Assembly: GCF_032884065.1 (NCBI RefSeq)
Contig: NC_088866.1
Coordinates: 46,411,833-46,475,832 of the forward strand
DNA: 64,000 nt
Direction: 5' to 3'
From: Artemia franciscana
Taxonomy: Eukaryota > Arthropoda > Branchiopoda > Anostraca > Artemiidae
Shown: positions 46,924 through 58,356 of the stretch, piece by piece
How positions within the stretch are numbered: the stretch's first letter is position 1
Layout of the letters: each line of letters begins with the position of its first letter
Notes under the pieces: generated by a model
The model's input: the letters and a program-made list of their open reading frames with translations, nothing else
What the model was told of the DNA's origin: nothing
Database searches by the model: none
Translations under genes and position numbers: made by a program

Positions 46924-47285
46924 CTATGGCTAATATGCCCCCAGACTTGAAAGCCTGAGGTAAGGGGTTTGAGTCCTGGTGTCGTTGGTTGTTTGATTTC
47001 GAATAGGAGTCAACGGTGTGACTCTGTGAGCTCAGCCAGATTCAACCCAGCTCTATTTGGTTGCCTGGAGAAATCTGGGAGAAAAACAAGGGAAGCGTTG
47101 CATGATTTGTCCCCAACCACATTTTGCACTCCCGGCCGATGGCATCGAACTAGGAGGCCTAGGGCATGCCTGGGCAACGCCAACCATTGGTCAGTATGCG
47201 AAAAAGTTATGTTTAAGATTTATTAGACTAACGAGAAATGTTGCGATCGATCAGATCTACTATGATCAATTGATGTGATTTCGGC
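46924..47285 (+). mobile_element. tRNA-Ser-derived SINE-like element
   Basis: The head reads TGGCTAATATGC (A box), CCAGA-CTTGAAA-GCCTG (an anticodon arm with TGA in the loop, as in tRNA-Ser) and GGGTTTGAGTCCTGG (B box and T arm). A body of about 280 GC-richer bases with no tRNA likeness follows, including ATTTGTCCCCAACCACATT and GAGGCCTAGGGCATGCC. It ends near 47280. Split pol III boxes plus an unrelated body is the SINE plan. The boundaries are estimates. Confidence 0.5.
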
Positions 47286-47289
47286 AGAA

Positions 47290-47900
47290 TGTTTACCGCC
47301 TAGCGTGTCCGCACTAGGGTAGCAACGGCAAAAAAAGTGCTCTGAAAAAGATAACATTTGGTAAAAGACGGCAAGTGTGCCTCTTGCCTTACGGTAAGAC
47401 ACGCCATTCCTCGTGTCAGCGCAAATTATGCAAAACCTGCTGCGCTGGAGTACGGCTGTGTTAATTGTTTAATCCCAAAATTGTATTGTTCCGTAGCTAT
47501 ATCCAACACGCTGTATATGTCACTACTTTAGGATTCAATGTCTAAAATCAGCAGTCAAAGTTTTGTTTGGGTTTTTATCGTTATTTGCAGTTTGTGGTAA
47601 GTTTTCGTTGCTTTGCCGAAATAGTTTTATTTATTTATGTTTAATTTATATTTTAAAAATTCAATCATATTTGTATTTAGCATTATATATATTTTAATAA
47701 TTTTATTTTACAAAACCACTCTCTTCCAAACCTTTTAGATGTTTTAAAGTATGTAGGGTGCAATGTTTTCAGCACGAGTATAAACCGCTTATTCCGTAAA
47801 TAATACCTTTTAGTATTATTTACGATTCTGTGTGTGTTTGTTGTTTAGACGCTGATTTTTTTGTTTGTGTTTTTTCAGCTAGTTCTTTCCTTCTTTCCAT
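47290..47900. other. non-coding, nothing recognised
   Basis: AT-rich sequence with no supported feature. Confidence 0.35.
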
Positions 47901-47901
47901 A

Positions 47902-47904
<3 letters not shown>

Positions 47905-47984
<80 letters not shown>
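47905..47984. repeat. (TA)n microsatellite
   Basis: About 40 TA units without Helitron sequence on either side. Confidence 0.95.
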
Positions 47985-47987
<3 letters not shown>

Positions 47988-48600
47988 TATAGTTATTTGT
48001 ATATTTAAACCTAATTATTGTTTTAAATATTTCTTGCCCCAAGGAAAAAACTCTTCCATAATTATTATTTCTCCCAAATGGAAATAAATACCTCAATTGT
48101 GTATGTTGCAAGAACATTATTGCCGCAAGACAATTATTATTCTTCCTTAATTATTTTTGCCACAAGGAATATATCGCAGGAAAAATTAATCTTCATTATT
48201 CTTTCTCATTAAGAAACACAAATTCTCTGCAAGTTTTCGCCAGACTAATTAAAGGGGAAAAAGTATCATTTTTAATCAATTCATCATTTAAACAGTAGGT
48301 TCATTAATTCATGGTCAGGCTGTTATTTTCTGAGGGGACTTAAATTATCAAACAGACCAAGTTAGCCCCTCTCCCCCCCAAAAAGCAAACTATATAATCA
48401 ACAAAGGAAAATAATTGATATCTGGAGGCCTTGGAAGTTTCAAAGTATATCGTTGTTTACCTTCCTGTTCCACAATATTTGATGGCTTCATAGTCAGGGC
48501 AGGGGTTTTTCAAACACTAGCATGTGGATACCTTGGGCTCTTCAAAACTGTCATCAGGTGTCGACGATGGATCCCGGTTTATCTGGTTTAATTATGTATT
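47985..48600. other. non-coding, nothing recognised
   Basis: AT-rich sequence with no supported feature. Confidence 0.35.
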
Positions 48601-48603
48601 TTC

Positions 48604-48802
48604 ATATTTTGTTATGCAAATTGTCTTAGAGTTTAGATCGCATATGTGCAAGTTAAGGCAAAGAAGCATTTATTTTCAAATTTTTTTTTTTATTTCCAAG
48701 ACGTTTTAATATTGATTAAAACAGATAATTCTTAATTAATGCATTTAGGGTATACTTCAGTTATTTTAATATCACAATTTGATAATATCTTAAACATTGC
48801 TC
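48604..48802 (+). repeat. ~199-bp direct repeat, left copy
   Basis: Runs from ATATTTTGTTATGCAAATTG to TATCTTAAACATTGCTC. It recurs at 49880-50080 with only a few differences (T-run length, ACG/ACA, CAGTT/CAATT). The high identity over 200 bases in otherwise diverged DNA implies a recent event. Confidence 0.9.
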
Positions 48803-49879
48803 TTCTCTAATATTTGTATTTTATTTTTGTAGTTTTAGCTTTAGGGGTTCACAGGAAATGGTATAAATTTTTAAGGAGTCCTTCAAGGTAAAACTTTGGG
48901 AAATAATTGTCTAGGGATGCTTATGATTCAAATTAAATTTTATTTGAAGTTCATATGCAAATGATCTGATTAGGTAAAAACCCCCTCCTTTCTGAACACA
49001 GTAAAAACAAAATTATACTGTAAAAACAAAAATCTGTACAATACAAATTTGGCTCTCTAAATTCTTGTGATGGCTTTTTGAAAAAAAAGAGTATCTTACA
49101 GAGTATACTGCATAAGATTTTATAAGATTAATTATGTTAAATACAAATTTGATTGAAATTTACCATATTGTTAACGTACATCTAATGTGTCTGGCTTGCT
49201 AAAGTTTTCTCTGCAATGGCAAATTCTGTCAACACCATTTCAATGTGAAAACCTGTCTCTTTGACACTGTGTGCTAGCTGAATTTAATGTCAATACACCT
49301 TGAGACAAAAATTGCAGAAAAAGAAACACGAACAGGAAAATCTAAAAATATCAACCTTAAAAAATCTTAAAACCTCAAAAAACACATTAAAGTTTTTTTT
49401 TATGAAAATCATAATTTTTTACCTGAAAACAGAAGAGAAAATATATATATATAATTTACAAAAGTTAATTGTAGGGATCCTTTTTTGTCACTAAAAGCTG
49501 CAAAAAAAGATGTATTGAAAAATATAGCGTATAGAAAACCATAGAAAGAAATATTTTGCCCCAATCCTCAGTAGAATACTTGAACTCCCCTCACCACCTT
49601 AAATAACTTCCTTAAAGTTTCAAATTGACCCCCCCCCCTGGCAAAAATGGTTCACAATTGTTGCCCATAGTTTCCCTTCCTACTACCCACCAAATGGATT
49701 TTCCTGAGAGTTTCCTGGGTGTAAATACACGGTATTTTAGGAAAAATCTATTTTTTTTTCTCGATAAAGCCTGATCAATGTAATTTAATTTGTCCCCTGA
49801 CTTCAATTCATTTCATAACCTAAAGCTAGTTAAAAACTTTAATTATATAATTTAGTTTAGTTAAAAATTTAGTTTAGTA
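48803..49879. other. spacer between the 199-bp direct repeats
   Basis: About 1.08 kb of AT-rich sequence. I see no gag, protease, integrase or reverse-transcriptase motif, so it is not an autonomous LTR element. A C run lies at 49629-49638. Confidence 0.5.
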
Positions 49880-50080
49880 ATATTTTGTTATGCAAATTGT
49901 CTTAGAGTTTAGATCGCATATGTGCAAGTTAAGGCAAAGAAGCATTTATTTTCAAATTTTTTTTTTTTTATTTCCAAGACATTTTAATATTGATTAAAAC
50001 AGATAATTCTTAATTAATGCATTTAGGGTATACTTCAATTATTTTAATATCACAATTTGATAATATCTTAAACATTGCTC
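49880..50080 (+). repeat. ~201-bp direct repeat, right copy
   Basis: Right member of the pair starting at 48604, about 1276 bases away. The sequences beyond both outer edges differ. The arrangement could be LTRs of a small non-autonomous element (TRIM-like), or a simple segmental duplication. No TG...CA ends and no clear target duplication are visible. Confidence 0.9.
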
Positions 50081-50084
50081 CATA

Positions 50085-50620
50085 GTTTCAATCAGTACAA
50101 TCCATAGTCAACAATTAATAGGCCTTAGCCAATTGGTTGTGAAGCAATTGCCTTTTAGCCAATTTTACCTGAAAATTCAAATCTTTATTGAGGTTTTGAA
50201 CTTCCTTTTGGTTTTTATTTGTTTTGTGGTATGTTTTTGCTCAGTACTTTCAACTTACTAAATTTGAAGATTTTGAAAGCTGGTATAAAATGCAAATTTG
50301 ACTCTCTCAGATTTTACAGGGCTTTTCCAAAAAAAAAATATTATCTTGCCAATGTCATTTCTCCAAGAAAATATGCAATGCTAATTTTCTAGTTAAACAA
50401 CAGAGGAAGTTGTGGAAATAACAAGTAAATAACAGGAGAAGCTAGTCATCGCTAGGCTACTCACGTGGCATCAATAAAATGCATAAAGTGGCTCGTAAAG
50501 CTGATAAAGATTTTCAAAGACTTTCTTAAAGTACTTCGTGGAGCTTAGAAAAGAGTTAAAAAAGAAAACCAATTCCACATAAAGTCAACAAAGTCTCTTT
50601 TGAAGTTGCAAAAGAGATCC
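50085..50620. other. non-coding, nothing recognised
   Basis: AT-rich sequence; no supported feature. Confidence 0.35.
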
Positions 50621-50623
50621 AAC

Positions 50624-50800
50624 GAAACTTTTAGATCAGAAAGCTAGGCCATTTTGAATCTTAGTTACTACTTTTGCATCAGCGATAGGACCTACTTTTT
50701 TTTTTAAATTTTATTTAAACTTTTAAATCAGAAAGCTAGGACATTTTGAATCTTAGTTACTACTTTTGCATCAGCGAGAGGACCTACTTTTTTTAAATTA
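50624..50800. repeat. ~92-bp tandem duplication
   Basis: CAGAAAGCTAGGCCATTTTG, then AATCTTAGTTACTACTTTTG and CATCAGCGATAGGACCTAC, occurs twice back to back (starting about 50626 and 50718) with about three substitutions, both followed by a T run. Confidence 0.9.
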
Positions 50801-50869
50801 TGCTCCCTCCCCCACGAAATCATTACTGCTTTTAGAGAATATAGTCTTATATTTTGTAGAACTATCAAA

Positions 50870-51560
50870 CAGTTTGTGGTAACGAACTGTAGTAAGGAGC
50901 GACCCGGCTCAATAGTAATTCGAAACTCTAAAAAATGGAATTTTGATACCAATAGTTACATCAAAAGAATTGCATTTTAATGCTGATTTTAAATATATAA
51001 GTTTCATCAAGATTAGTCTTGCCCATCAAAAGTTACGAGCCTTAGAAGATTTGCTTCATTTTAGAAAATAGGGGAAACACCTTCTAAAAGTCATACAATC
51101 TTAACAAAAATCGCACCATCACATTCAGCGTATTCGTGTTTATTTTTTATTTATTTTTTTTGTTTTTATTTTTATTTTTTTTCCCTCAGGGATAATCGTA
51201 TCGACTCAGTGGTCCTAGAATGTCACGAGAGGGCTCATTCTAACAGAAATTAAAACTTCTAGTGCCCTTTTTAAGTGACCAAAAAAATTGGAGGACACCT
51301 AGGCCCCCTCCCACGATCATTTTCTCCCCAAAGTCACCGGATCAAAATTATGAGATTGCCATTTTATTCATCATAGTCGAGTGACCTAATAATTATGTCT
51401 TTGGGGACGACCTACTCCTCCGCAGTCCCCATGGGAGGGGCTGCAAGTTACAAACTTTGACCTGTGTTTACATATAGTAATGGTTACTGGGAAGTGTACA
51501 GACGTTTTCAGGTTTTTTTTTTGGTTTAGGAGGGGAGAGAGGAGCAGCATTAAAACTTAA
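50870..51560 (+). repeat. dispersed element with terminal palindrome, copy 4
   Basis: Starts with CAGTTTGTGGTAACGAACTG and TAGTAAGGAGCGACCCGGCT. Then come ACGAGCCTTAGAAGATTTGC, GGGGAAACACCTTCTAAAAG, GATAATCGTATCGACTCAGT and CCAAAGTCACCGGATCAAAA. It merges at its far end into the AAACGAACAAAAATTATTAC inverted-repeat cluster. Same order as copy 2. Confidence 0.7.
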
Positions 51561-52660
51561 AACGAACAAAAATTATTACGTATATGAGGGGTTTACCTCC
51601 TCGTAATACCTCACTCTTTACGCTAAAGTATTTTTAGTAGTTTCAACTATTTATTCTAAGGACTTCGTGATTCAGAGGTCATTCTTGTGGAATTGGACAA
51701 AATTTAAGCTTTAGTGTAAAAAGCGAGGTATCGACGAGGAGTGAACCCCTTCATATACGCAATAAAAACATACGGATATAGAAGTTTGTTACGTAAGTTA
51801 ATTCGTAAGTTACTTATGTTTTTTACTTTTGAAAACATTTGTAAAAAAATGAAAGTTCTAGTTGCCTTTTTCAGTAATGCAAAAATTGGAGGACAACTAG
51901 GCGTCCTCCCTCGCTCCTTTTTTCTCAAAATCTTCTGATTAAAACTATGAGAAAGCCATTTAGCTAAAACAAAATTAATATGCAAATTTAGTTTTGATTA
52001 GTCGAAATCAAAACATGCATTAATTCAACGTCCAGAAACTAAATAAAACAAACTAGATTTTTGAAATGAAAGTAAAGAACAGCATTAAAACTTAAAACGA
52101 ACAGAAATTACTCCGTATATAAAAGGGGCTTTTCCTCCTCAACGCCTCGCTCTTCACGCTAAAGTTTTTTACTGTTTAAAAAAGTAGAGTAAAGAGAAAG
52201 AGTCAAACTTTAGCGTAAAGAGCGAGGCGTTGAGGAGGAAAACCCCTTTCATATACGGAGTAATTTCTGTTCGTTTTAAGGTTTAATGTTGCTCCTTACT
52301 TTCATTTCAAAAATCTTGGTTTTTTTGAATTTAATCTTGCAAGGAATGTTTTTTATTTGACATAGATACTGAAGTACTAACTTACATCCGTGTTTAATTG
52401 GATAAATTAAATAAAACATTTTAGCTGAAAGTAACAGAAAACGAACAGAAATTATTCCGTACATGAAAAGAGCCTTACGCACCTCAACATCCCGCTCTTT
52501 ACGCTAAAGTTTGACTCTTTCTCACAGCTCTAATTTTTAAAACAATAAAACTTTAGCGTAAAGAGCGAGGCGTTGAGGAGTGGGCAGCCCTTTTCATATA
52601 TGGAATAATTTATGATCGTTTTAGGTTTTAATTTTGCTCCTTAATTTCAGTTATAAAAAC
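51560..52660. repeat. three inverted-repeat units around TTTAGCGTAAAGAGCGAGG
   Basis: Each unit has arms that read AAACGAACAGAAATTA, CTCCGTATAT, GGGG, CCTCCTCAACGCCTCGCTCT and TTACGCTAAAGT, with the reverse complement after a 30-110-base spacer. The units lie at about 51560-51780, 52085-52315 and 52435-52650. The middle one is nearly perfect over ~105-base arms. Each would form a long hairpin in RNA. No coding capacity. Confidence 0.8.
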
Positions 52661-52664
52661 TTGT

Positions 52665-53015
52665 TTTTTTATCTAATTTCAGAACGCCTTTGAACAAATG
52701 CAGGTTTTGAATTTCGATCACTGTACATGAATCATTAAAAAGAAATTTGCACATCAATTTTACTTTTTTTAAAACTAATAATAACCTTACAATAACCTAA
52801 GTTTGACTTTTGTTCCAGTTCTGTAAGAATGACTCCAGAATCACAAAGGCTGTTCAATAAGAATAACAACTTCTTTCAAAGTTAAACAAAAGCTAAGAGC
52901 TCATATGGCACTTGTGACGAGGCAAGAAGAGCTAAGAACCTAGAGCTCATATGGTATGAGCTCTGACAAAATTCTAAGAACCAATAGATTGATTTAAAAG
53001 GAAAATCAGAGGCTT
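52665..53015. other. repeat-like flank, nothing firm
   Basis: Contains GAGCTCATATGG twice (52905, 52953) and a TTTGACTTTTGTTCCAGTTC segment also seen near 41645. Part of the composite block but too decayed to delimit. Confidence 0.4.
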
Positions 53016-53020
53016 AATGC

Positions 53021-55060
53021 CGGTCGGGATTTAAAATAAGAGCTCTGAGTCACGATATTCTTCTAAATATCAAAATTCATTAAGATCCGATCACACACTC
53101 GTAAGTTATAAATACCTCATTTTTTCTAATTTTTCCTCTCCCTTTAGCCCCCCAGATGGTCGAATCTGGGAAAACGACTTTATCAAGTCAATTTGTGCAG
53201 CTCCCTGACACGCCTACCAATTTTCATCGTCTTAGCACGTCCAGAAGCACCAAACTCGCCAAAGCACTGAACCCCTCCCCCCAACTCCTCCAAAGAGAGT
53301 GAATCCAGTACGGTTACGGCAATCACGTATCTGCGACATTTGCTTATTCTATCCACCAAGCTTCATCCCGATGCCTCCGCTCCAAGCGTTTTCTAAGATT
53401 TCCGATTTCCCCCTCCAAATCCCCCACTGCCAACAGATCTGGTCGGGATTTGAAATAAGAGCTCTGAGACATGAATTCCCTCTAAATATCAAATTTCATT
53501 AAGATCCGGTCACCCGTTCTTAAGTTAAAAATACCTCAATTTTTCTAATTCTTCCAAATTAACACCCCCCCCCCCCCCAGCTCCTTCAAAGAGAACGGAT
53601 CCGTTCCAATTATTTCAGTCACGTATCTAGAGTTTGTGCTTATTCTTCCCATCAAGTTTCATCCCGATCTCTCCACTATAAGCGTTTTCTAAGATTTCTG
53701 TTTCCCTCCTCCGACCCCATGTCCCCGGATCCATTCAAGCCGAAAATGGAGCACCTGAGACATAAGGTCCTTCTATATATCAAGTTTCATTAAGATCCGA
53801 TCACCTATTCGTAAAATAAAGATACCTCAATTTTCACGTTTTCCAAGAATTTTGGTTTCCCCCTCCAACTCCCCCCAATGTCACCGGATCATGTTGGGAT
53901 TTAAAATAAGAGCTTTAAAGCAAAAGATTCTTCTAAATATCAAATTTCATTGAGATCTGGTCATCCGTTCGTAAGCTACAAATACTTCATTTTTCCGAAT
54001 TACCCCCCCCCCCCCCAACTCCACCAAAGAGATCGGATCCGGTCTGGTTATGTCAGTCACGTATCTTAGACTTGTTTTTATTCTTCCCATTCAGTTTCAT
54101 CCTGATCTCTCCGCTTTAAGTATTTTCTAAGATTTCCTGCCCCCCCCCAACTGCCCTCCAATGACGCTAGATCCGGTTGAGATTTAAAATAAGAGATCTG
54201 AGTTAAGAGGTCCTTCTAAATATGAAGTTTCATGAAGATCCGATCACTCCTTCGTAGGTTAGAAATCCGTCATTTTTTCTAATTTTTCAGAATTAACCTC
54301 CCCACCAATTGATCGATCCGTTCCAATTATGCCAATCACGTATCTAAGACTTCTGCTTATTTTTCTCGCCAAGTTTCATCCCGATCCCTCCAATCTAAGT
54401 GTTTTCCATGATTTTAGGTCCCCCCCCACAAACTCCCACCAATTTCACTAGATCTGGTCGGGATTTAAAATAAGAGCTTTGGGACACGATATCCTTCTAA
54501 ATATCAAATTTCATTGGGATCCGATCACCCGTTCGGAAGTTCAAAATACCCCTTTTTCAGAATTAACCATCCCCCCCGCCCTCAACTACCCCAAAGAGAG
54601 CGGATCTGTTCCGGTTATGTCAATCATGTATTTAGGACTTGTTCTTATTTTTCCCACCAAGTTTCATCCCGATTCCTCCACTCTAAGTATTTTCCAAGAT
54701 TTTGTTTCCCCCTCCCAACTCCCCCCAATGTCACCAGATCCGGTCGGGATTTAGAATAACAGCTCTGAGGCACGATATCCTTCCAAACAGCAAATTTCAT
54801 TAAGATCTAATCAACCGTTCGTAAGTTAAAAATACTTCATTTTCTCTATTTTTTCCGAGTTAACCGGCCCCCACACCCCCCCCCCCCAGATGGTCAAATC
54901 GGGAAAATGACTATTTCTAACTTAATCTGGCCCGGTCCCTGATACACCTTCCAAAGTTCATCGTCCTAGCGTACCTGGAAGTGCCTAAAGTAGCAAAACC
55001 AGGACCGACAGACAGACCGACAGAATTTGCGATTGCTACATGTCACCTGGTTATTACCAA
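53021..55060 (+). repeat. ~285-bp tandem array
   Basis: The landmark GGTCGGGATTTAAAATAAGA recurs at about 53021, 53441, 53891, 54174, 54455 and 54741, and further partial units are visible, for example near 53740. Intact spacings are 281-285. Each unit goes on with CTTCTAAATATCAAATTTCA, TTAAGATCCGATCACCCGTT, CGTAAGTTAAAAATACCTCA, a C run, CAAAGAGAGCGGATCCGTTC and AAGTTTCATCCCGATC. At both ends a CAGATGGTCGAATCTGGGAA-type segment appears (53153 and 54888). The right end adds ACCGACAGACAGACCGACAG and a hairpin CACCTGGTTATTACCAAGTG (about 55037-55060). Confidence 0.85.
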
Positions 55061-55335
55061 GTGCCATAAAAAGAGTGTTTAGTGTAAGAGCAAGCTATTG
55101 AGGAGAAGCAACCCCATCATATATGTAACATTTTATGTTAAAATTTTAATGTTGCTTCTTACTTTCAGTTAAAAAGTCTTGTTTTTCATTTAATTGGTGA
55201 TTATTTTTTAAATAATTTCAGGAAATCTAGCTCCCCCTCCATGGAAAGTTCCCTTCCCCACGAGAAATTTCTTCGTGGGGAGGTTCTCCCACATAGCGTA
55301 AGAAATATTGGAACACCATCATAATCTAAAAATAC
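55061..55335. other. decayed end of the composite repeat block
   Basis: Contains TTTAGTGTAAGAGCAAGCTA and TTAATGTTGCTTCTTACTTT, matching the inverted-repeat and dispersed-element ends, and a CTCCCCCTCCATGGAAAG piece shared with 34018. Confidence 0.55.
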
Positions 55336-55339
55336 GACT

Positions 55340-56262
55340 ATCTGGGTACGGAGTTGATATTTCAAAAGTGTTTGATAGTATTTTAGTTAAACGCAACTTT
55401 TATCATTGTTGCGTAGTGGAGTGAACCCATTTATAGGCCGGTGTTTGACGGGTTGTTATGGTAATTCATCGGTGAGAATTTTTTCGGGAGGGTGACTTTC
55501 AGAACGAATTTCTCTACGTCGTGGAGTAAAAGAAGGGTGAGTTCTCAGCCCTTTTATATTTAATAACACAATTAGAACAGGCACGGGGTACCTACCCCCA
55601 TATGTGATTGAAAGTATTGACATTAGCCACTTGTCGTACGCTGATGATATTTTGTTATTTTTTGAGGATTTAATGTCAATACAGAATACAATTAATATAT
55701 TACATTCACATCTACGGGATATAGCATTAGAGATTGAACCTACTAAAATAGAATTCCTATTGGCAAATAATAATAGAAATTTCCAGCATCATTCAATTAG
55801 GGTGGGATCACTGAATATTTTTAATAAGGATTCCATTAATTACCTTTGGTTGTCTTTTGCTCTGTCAATTGAAGCTACGCGGGAGTTGGTGATGCCGTCT
55901 GTATTGGGAAAACTTGGGAGAATTTATGGCCTGCTTGTCAGGGTGAAAGGTGGTTTTGATAAACAAACACTTGCTATAATTTATAATTCAATGTTTGCAC
56001 CTTATTGCTCTCAATGTTTGCACCTCATGTATTTTTCATTGTTTCATTTTTGAAGTTGTTGAGTAAAAGTGATAAAAAGTGTATCCGCATGTTCTTATTC
56101 CGATTTTGTAAATATCCTCTTGGAATTCCACTGAAAAACAGATATAGTATACGAAAGTTCAGAATATTTAATATTACTGTTAAAATAGATCAATATTACG
56201 ATTGTTTTCTTCGACAATCTAGAGAAAATAGAATAAATTTTTCTCTTAATTGTCTTGTTTAA
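55340..56262 (+). pseudogene. LINE reverse transcriptase relic
   Basis: Around 55355 a frame reads DISKVFDSILVKR (an RT A-box-like aspartate followed by VFDS). Near 55500 come RTNFSTSW and, in a shifted frame, the G-x-x-S-P-like turn of the RT B region. At 55604-56053 the frame reads HLSYADDILLFFEDLMS, in which YADD (Y at 55637) is the catalytic motif of reverse transcriptases, then EIEPTKIEFLL. The C-terminal part runs to 56262 in another frame (LLSKSDKKCIRMFLFR). Frameshifts and stops make it inactive. It belongs to a non-LTR retrotransposon; whether it is the (TAG)n family cannot be judged, as no segments overlap clearly. Confidence 0.7.
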
Positions 56263-56264
56263 TG

Positions 56265-56410
56265 GAAAAATAACTTTGTCGCCTTAGCTTTAAGAAAACA
56301 GTTATTAATGCGTTATGTATTATGCGCGTTTATGCGTTACATTATATGAGTGTTTTTAGTGTTTTGCACTAATGAGCTATCAAAAGCTATTAATTATATA
56401 TTTTTGAGTC
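56265..56410. other. non-coding link
   Basis: AT-rich sequence between the LINE relic and the Helitron terminus. The base before CTAG on the plus strand is A, as expected for a Helitron target seen from the other strand. Confidence 0.4.
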
Positions 56411-56556
56411 ACTAGCTGTTGGGGTGGTGCTTCGCGCCACCCCAACACCTAGTTGGCGGGGGAGCTTCGCGCCCCCCCCAAGCCCCCCCGCTCGCGTAAG
56501 TCGTTACGAGCCATATTAGTTACGCGCCATTGTAGTTGTGTCCCTGTGTCCCACCT

Positions 56557-56649
<93 letters not shown>

Positions 56650-56658
56650 TATATGTTT

Positions 56659-56850
56659 TTAACTACGTAGAACTTGCGAATATACAACATTCTTCGCTGT
56701 CCCATTGTCTGTACATATAAATAGATTGTCAGGTTTACCGACTCTTGAACATGCAACGTATAATTGTCCATGGGAAAAACAATCCGTATTCAGATCTATA
56801 CCTCATTATTCTAATGATTGCCCTTGAGCTTTGTTGATGGTGATTGCTAA
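56659..56850 (-). pseudogene. Helitron helicase C-terminal fragment (copy C)
   Basis: Minus-strand reading ends L-R-S-stop with the [11 protein letters not shown] region at about 56740-56780 and the A-I-T-I-N-K-A-Q-G-Q region at about 56820-56850. Only the last two helicase motifs are kept. Confidence 0.75.
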
Positions 56851-57423
56851 TCAAACATTCCCTGTGTCCCCATCGTCGTTTATATATCCCCCTGTGCCCC
56901 CGGCGTCCCCGTTGTAGTTGTGTCCCTGTGTCCCAGTCGTCATTTATAGTCGACAAACATGACGTCAGTTAACACACAAATATGACGTCAGTCGACACAC
57001 ACGTCCCAGTCGTCATTTGTGTCCCGGTGTCCCAGTCTGTAATTTCTCTTTGAGTGTCCCGGTCGTCATTTATATTCCCTGTGTCCAGGTCTGTATATAC
57101 ATTCGTTTTTGAATTGGTATATGATGAAATAATTTTTTTGTTTTTTTCCTTTTAGTTTTTTTTTGGTTTTTACCTTTTTTTTAGCTTTTTAGTTTTTTTC
57201 TTTTTTATTTAGTTTTTTGTAGTTTTTACCTTTTTTAGTTTTTATTTTATTTCATTTTTTTTTAGTTTTCTTTTTCTCCTTTATTTTTCAGTTTTTTTCC
57301 TTTTAGTTTTTAGTTTTTTACCTTTTTTTTTAGTTTTTTAGCTTTTTTTAGTTTTTGTAATAGTTTTTACCTGTTTTTTCTTTTTTTTTCTTTTTTAGTT
57401 TTTTTTTTCTTCTTTTGTATTAA

Positions 57424-57506
57424 TGCTAAAGCCAAGGTTCGAAACTGGAACCTCTCAGACCTAGAAGCTGGAACATAACGCTTTACCAACTCAGCTAGTT
57501 CGGCTT
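57424..57506 (-). pseudogene. tRNA-like module 1 in Helitron C
   Basis: The same module as at 4689-4769: 5' GCCGAACTAGCTGAGTTGG, B box GGTTTCGAACC with one changed base (GTTTCGAACCT). The anticodon arm is not foldable. Not a working tRNA. Confidence 0.5.
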
Positions 57507-57790
57507 GAATGCATTTACCTTTTTTAGTTTTTATTATTTTTATTTTTATTTTTTATTTTTCTTTTTCTCCTTTATTTGTCAGTTTTTTTCCTTTTTTTTA
57601 GTTTTTTTCTTTTTCAGTTTTTAGTTTTTTAGTTTTTTTATTAGTTTTTAGTTTTTTTTTCTTTTTAGTTTTTTTTTGTAGTTTTTACTTTTTTTTTGTT
57701 TTTTTTACTTTTTTAGTTTTTAGTTTTTTACCCTTTTTTTAGTTTTTGGTAGTTTTTATCTTTTTTAGTTTTTTTTGTTCTTTTGTATTA

Positions 57791-58030
57791 ATGCTAAAGC
57801 CAAGGTTCGAACCTAGAACCTCTCGGACCTAGAACCTAGAACATAACGCTTTACCAACTGAGCTACTGTATTTGTATTTGTATCGGATTAACGACGCTTC
57901 TTGACTACTAAGGTCCCTGCGTCGGCCCTGTAGTGCATTCCTGAAGCATGGTTCGATCTCTGGGTCCCGTATTACCACGCTAAGGTCAAACCCACTGCGC
58001 CAACACAGGTAGTTATATAACTGAGCTACT
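57791..58030 (-). mobile_element. tRNA-like module 2 plus SINE-like block in Helitron C
   Basis: Counterpart of 5107-5345 with few differences, including TTGGCGCAGTGGGTTTGACC and GAGATCGAACCATGC boxes. It has an extra TTTGTA repeat. That the two cargo blocks are nearly identical shows they moved inside the Helitron rather than inserting twice. Confidence 0.55.
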
Positions 58031-58130
58031 TCGGCTTGAATACATTCGTTTTTGAATTGGCATGTGATGAAATAATTCAGACGTCATATGCGGACAGTGA
58101 CGTCACTCGACAGACACACATACAACTGGC

Positions 58131-58296
58131 GCTTCGCGCCACCCCAATATATTTATATACTAGCTGTTGGGGCCACCCCAACACCTAGTTGGTGGGGGCG
58201 CTTCGCTCCCCCCTAAAGCCCCTTCCCCGCGCGCGTAAGTCGTTACGCGCAAAATTAGTTACGCGCAATTGTAGTTGTGTCCCTGTGTCCCACCTG

Positions 58297-58356
<60 letters not shown>

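Larger units (their letters stand above)
56412..58125 (-). mobile_element. Helitron relic C (minus strand) with tRNA-like cargo
   Basis: The 3' terminus is at 56412 (CTAG at 56412-56415, then two hairpins, GGGGTGG...CCACCCC and GGGGGAGCTTCGCGCCCCCC). Inward come a (TA)n tract (56561-56654), the helicase C-terminus (56659-56850), GC-rich minisatellite, T-rich minisatellite with two tRNA-like modules (57424-57506, 57791-57865), the SINE-like block (57868-58030) and a CGAGTGACGTCAC subterminal region. The layout is the same as in copy B, so both descend from one cargo-carrying element. Confidence 0.8.

Noticed and set aside
47290..47560. GC-richer stretch as a gene promoter
   Set aside because: No TATA/Inr arrangement or downstream coding exon can be supported.
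48604..50080. Autonomous LTR retrotransposon
   Set aside because: No gag, protease, RT or integrase motif between the direct repeats, and no TG...CA ends.
55604..56053. 149-codon ORF considered as a live gene
   Set aside because: It carries the YADD reverse-transcriptase motif but lacks the rest of a LINE protein in frame; upstream and downstream parts are frameshifted.
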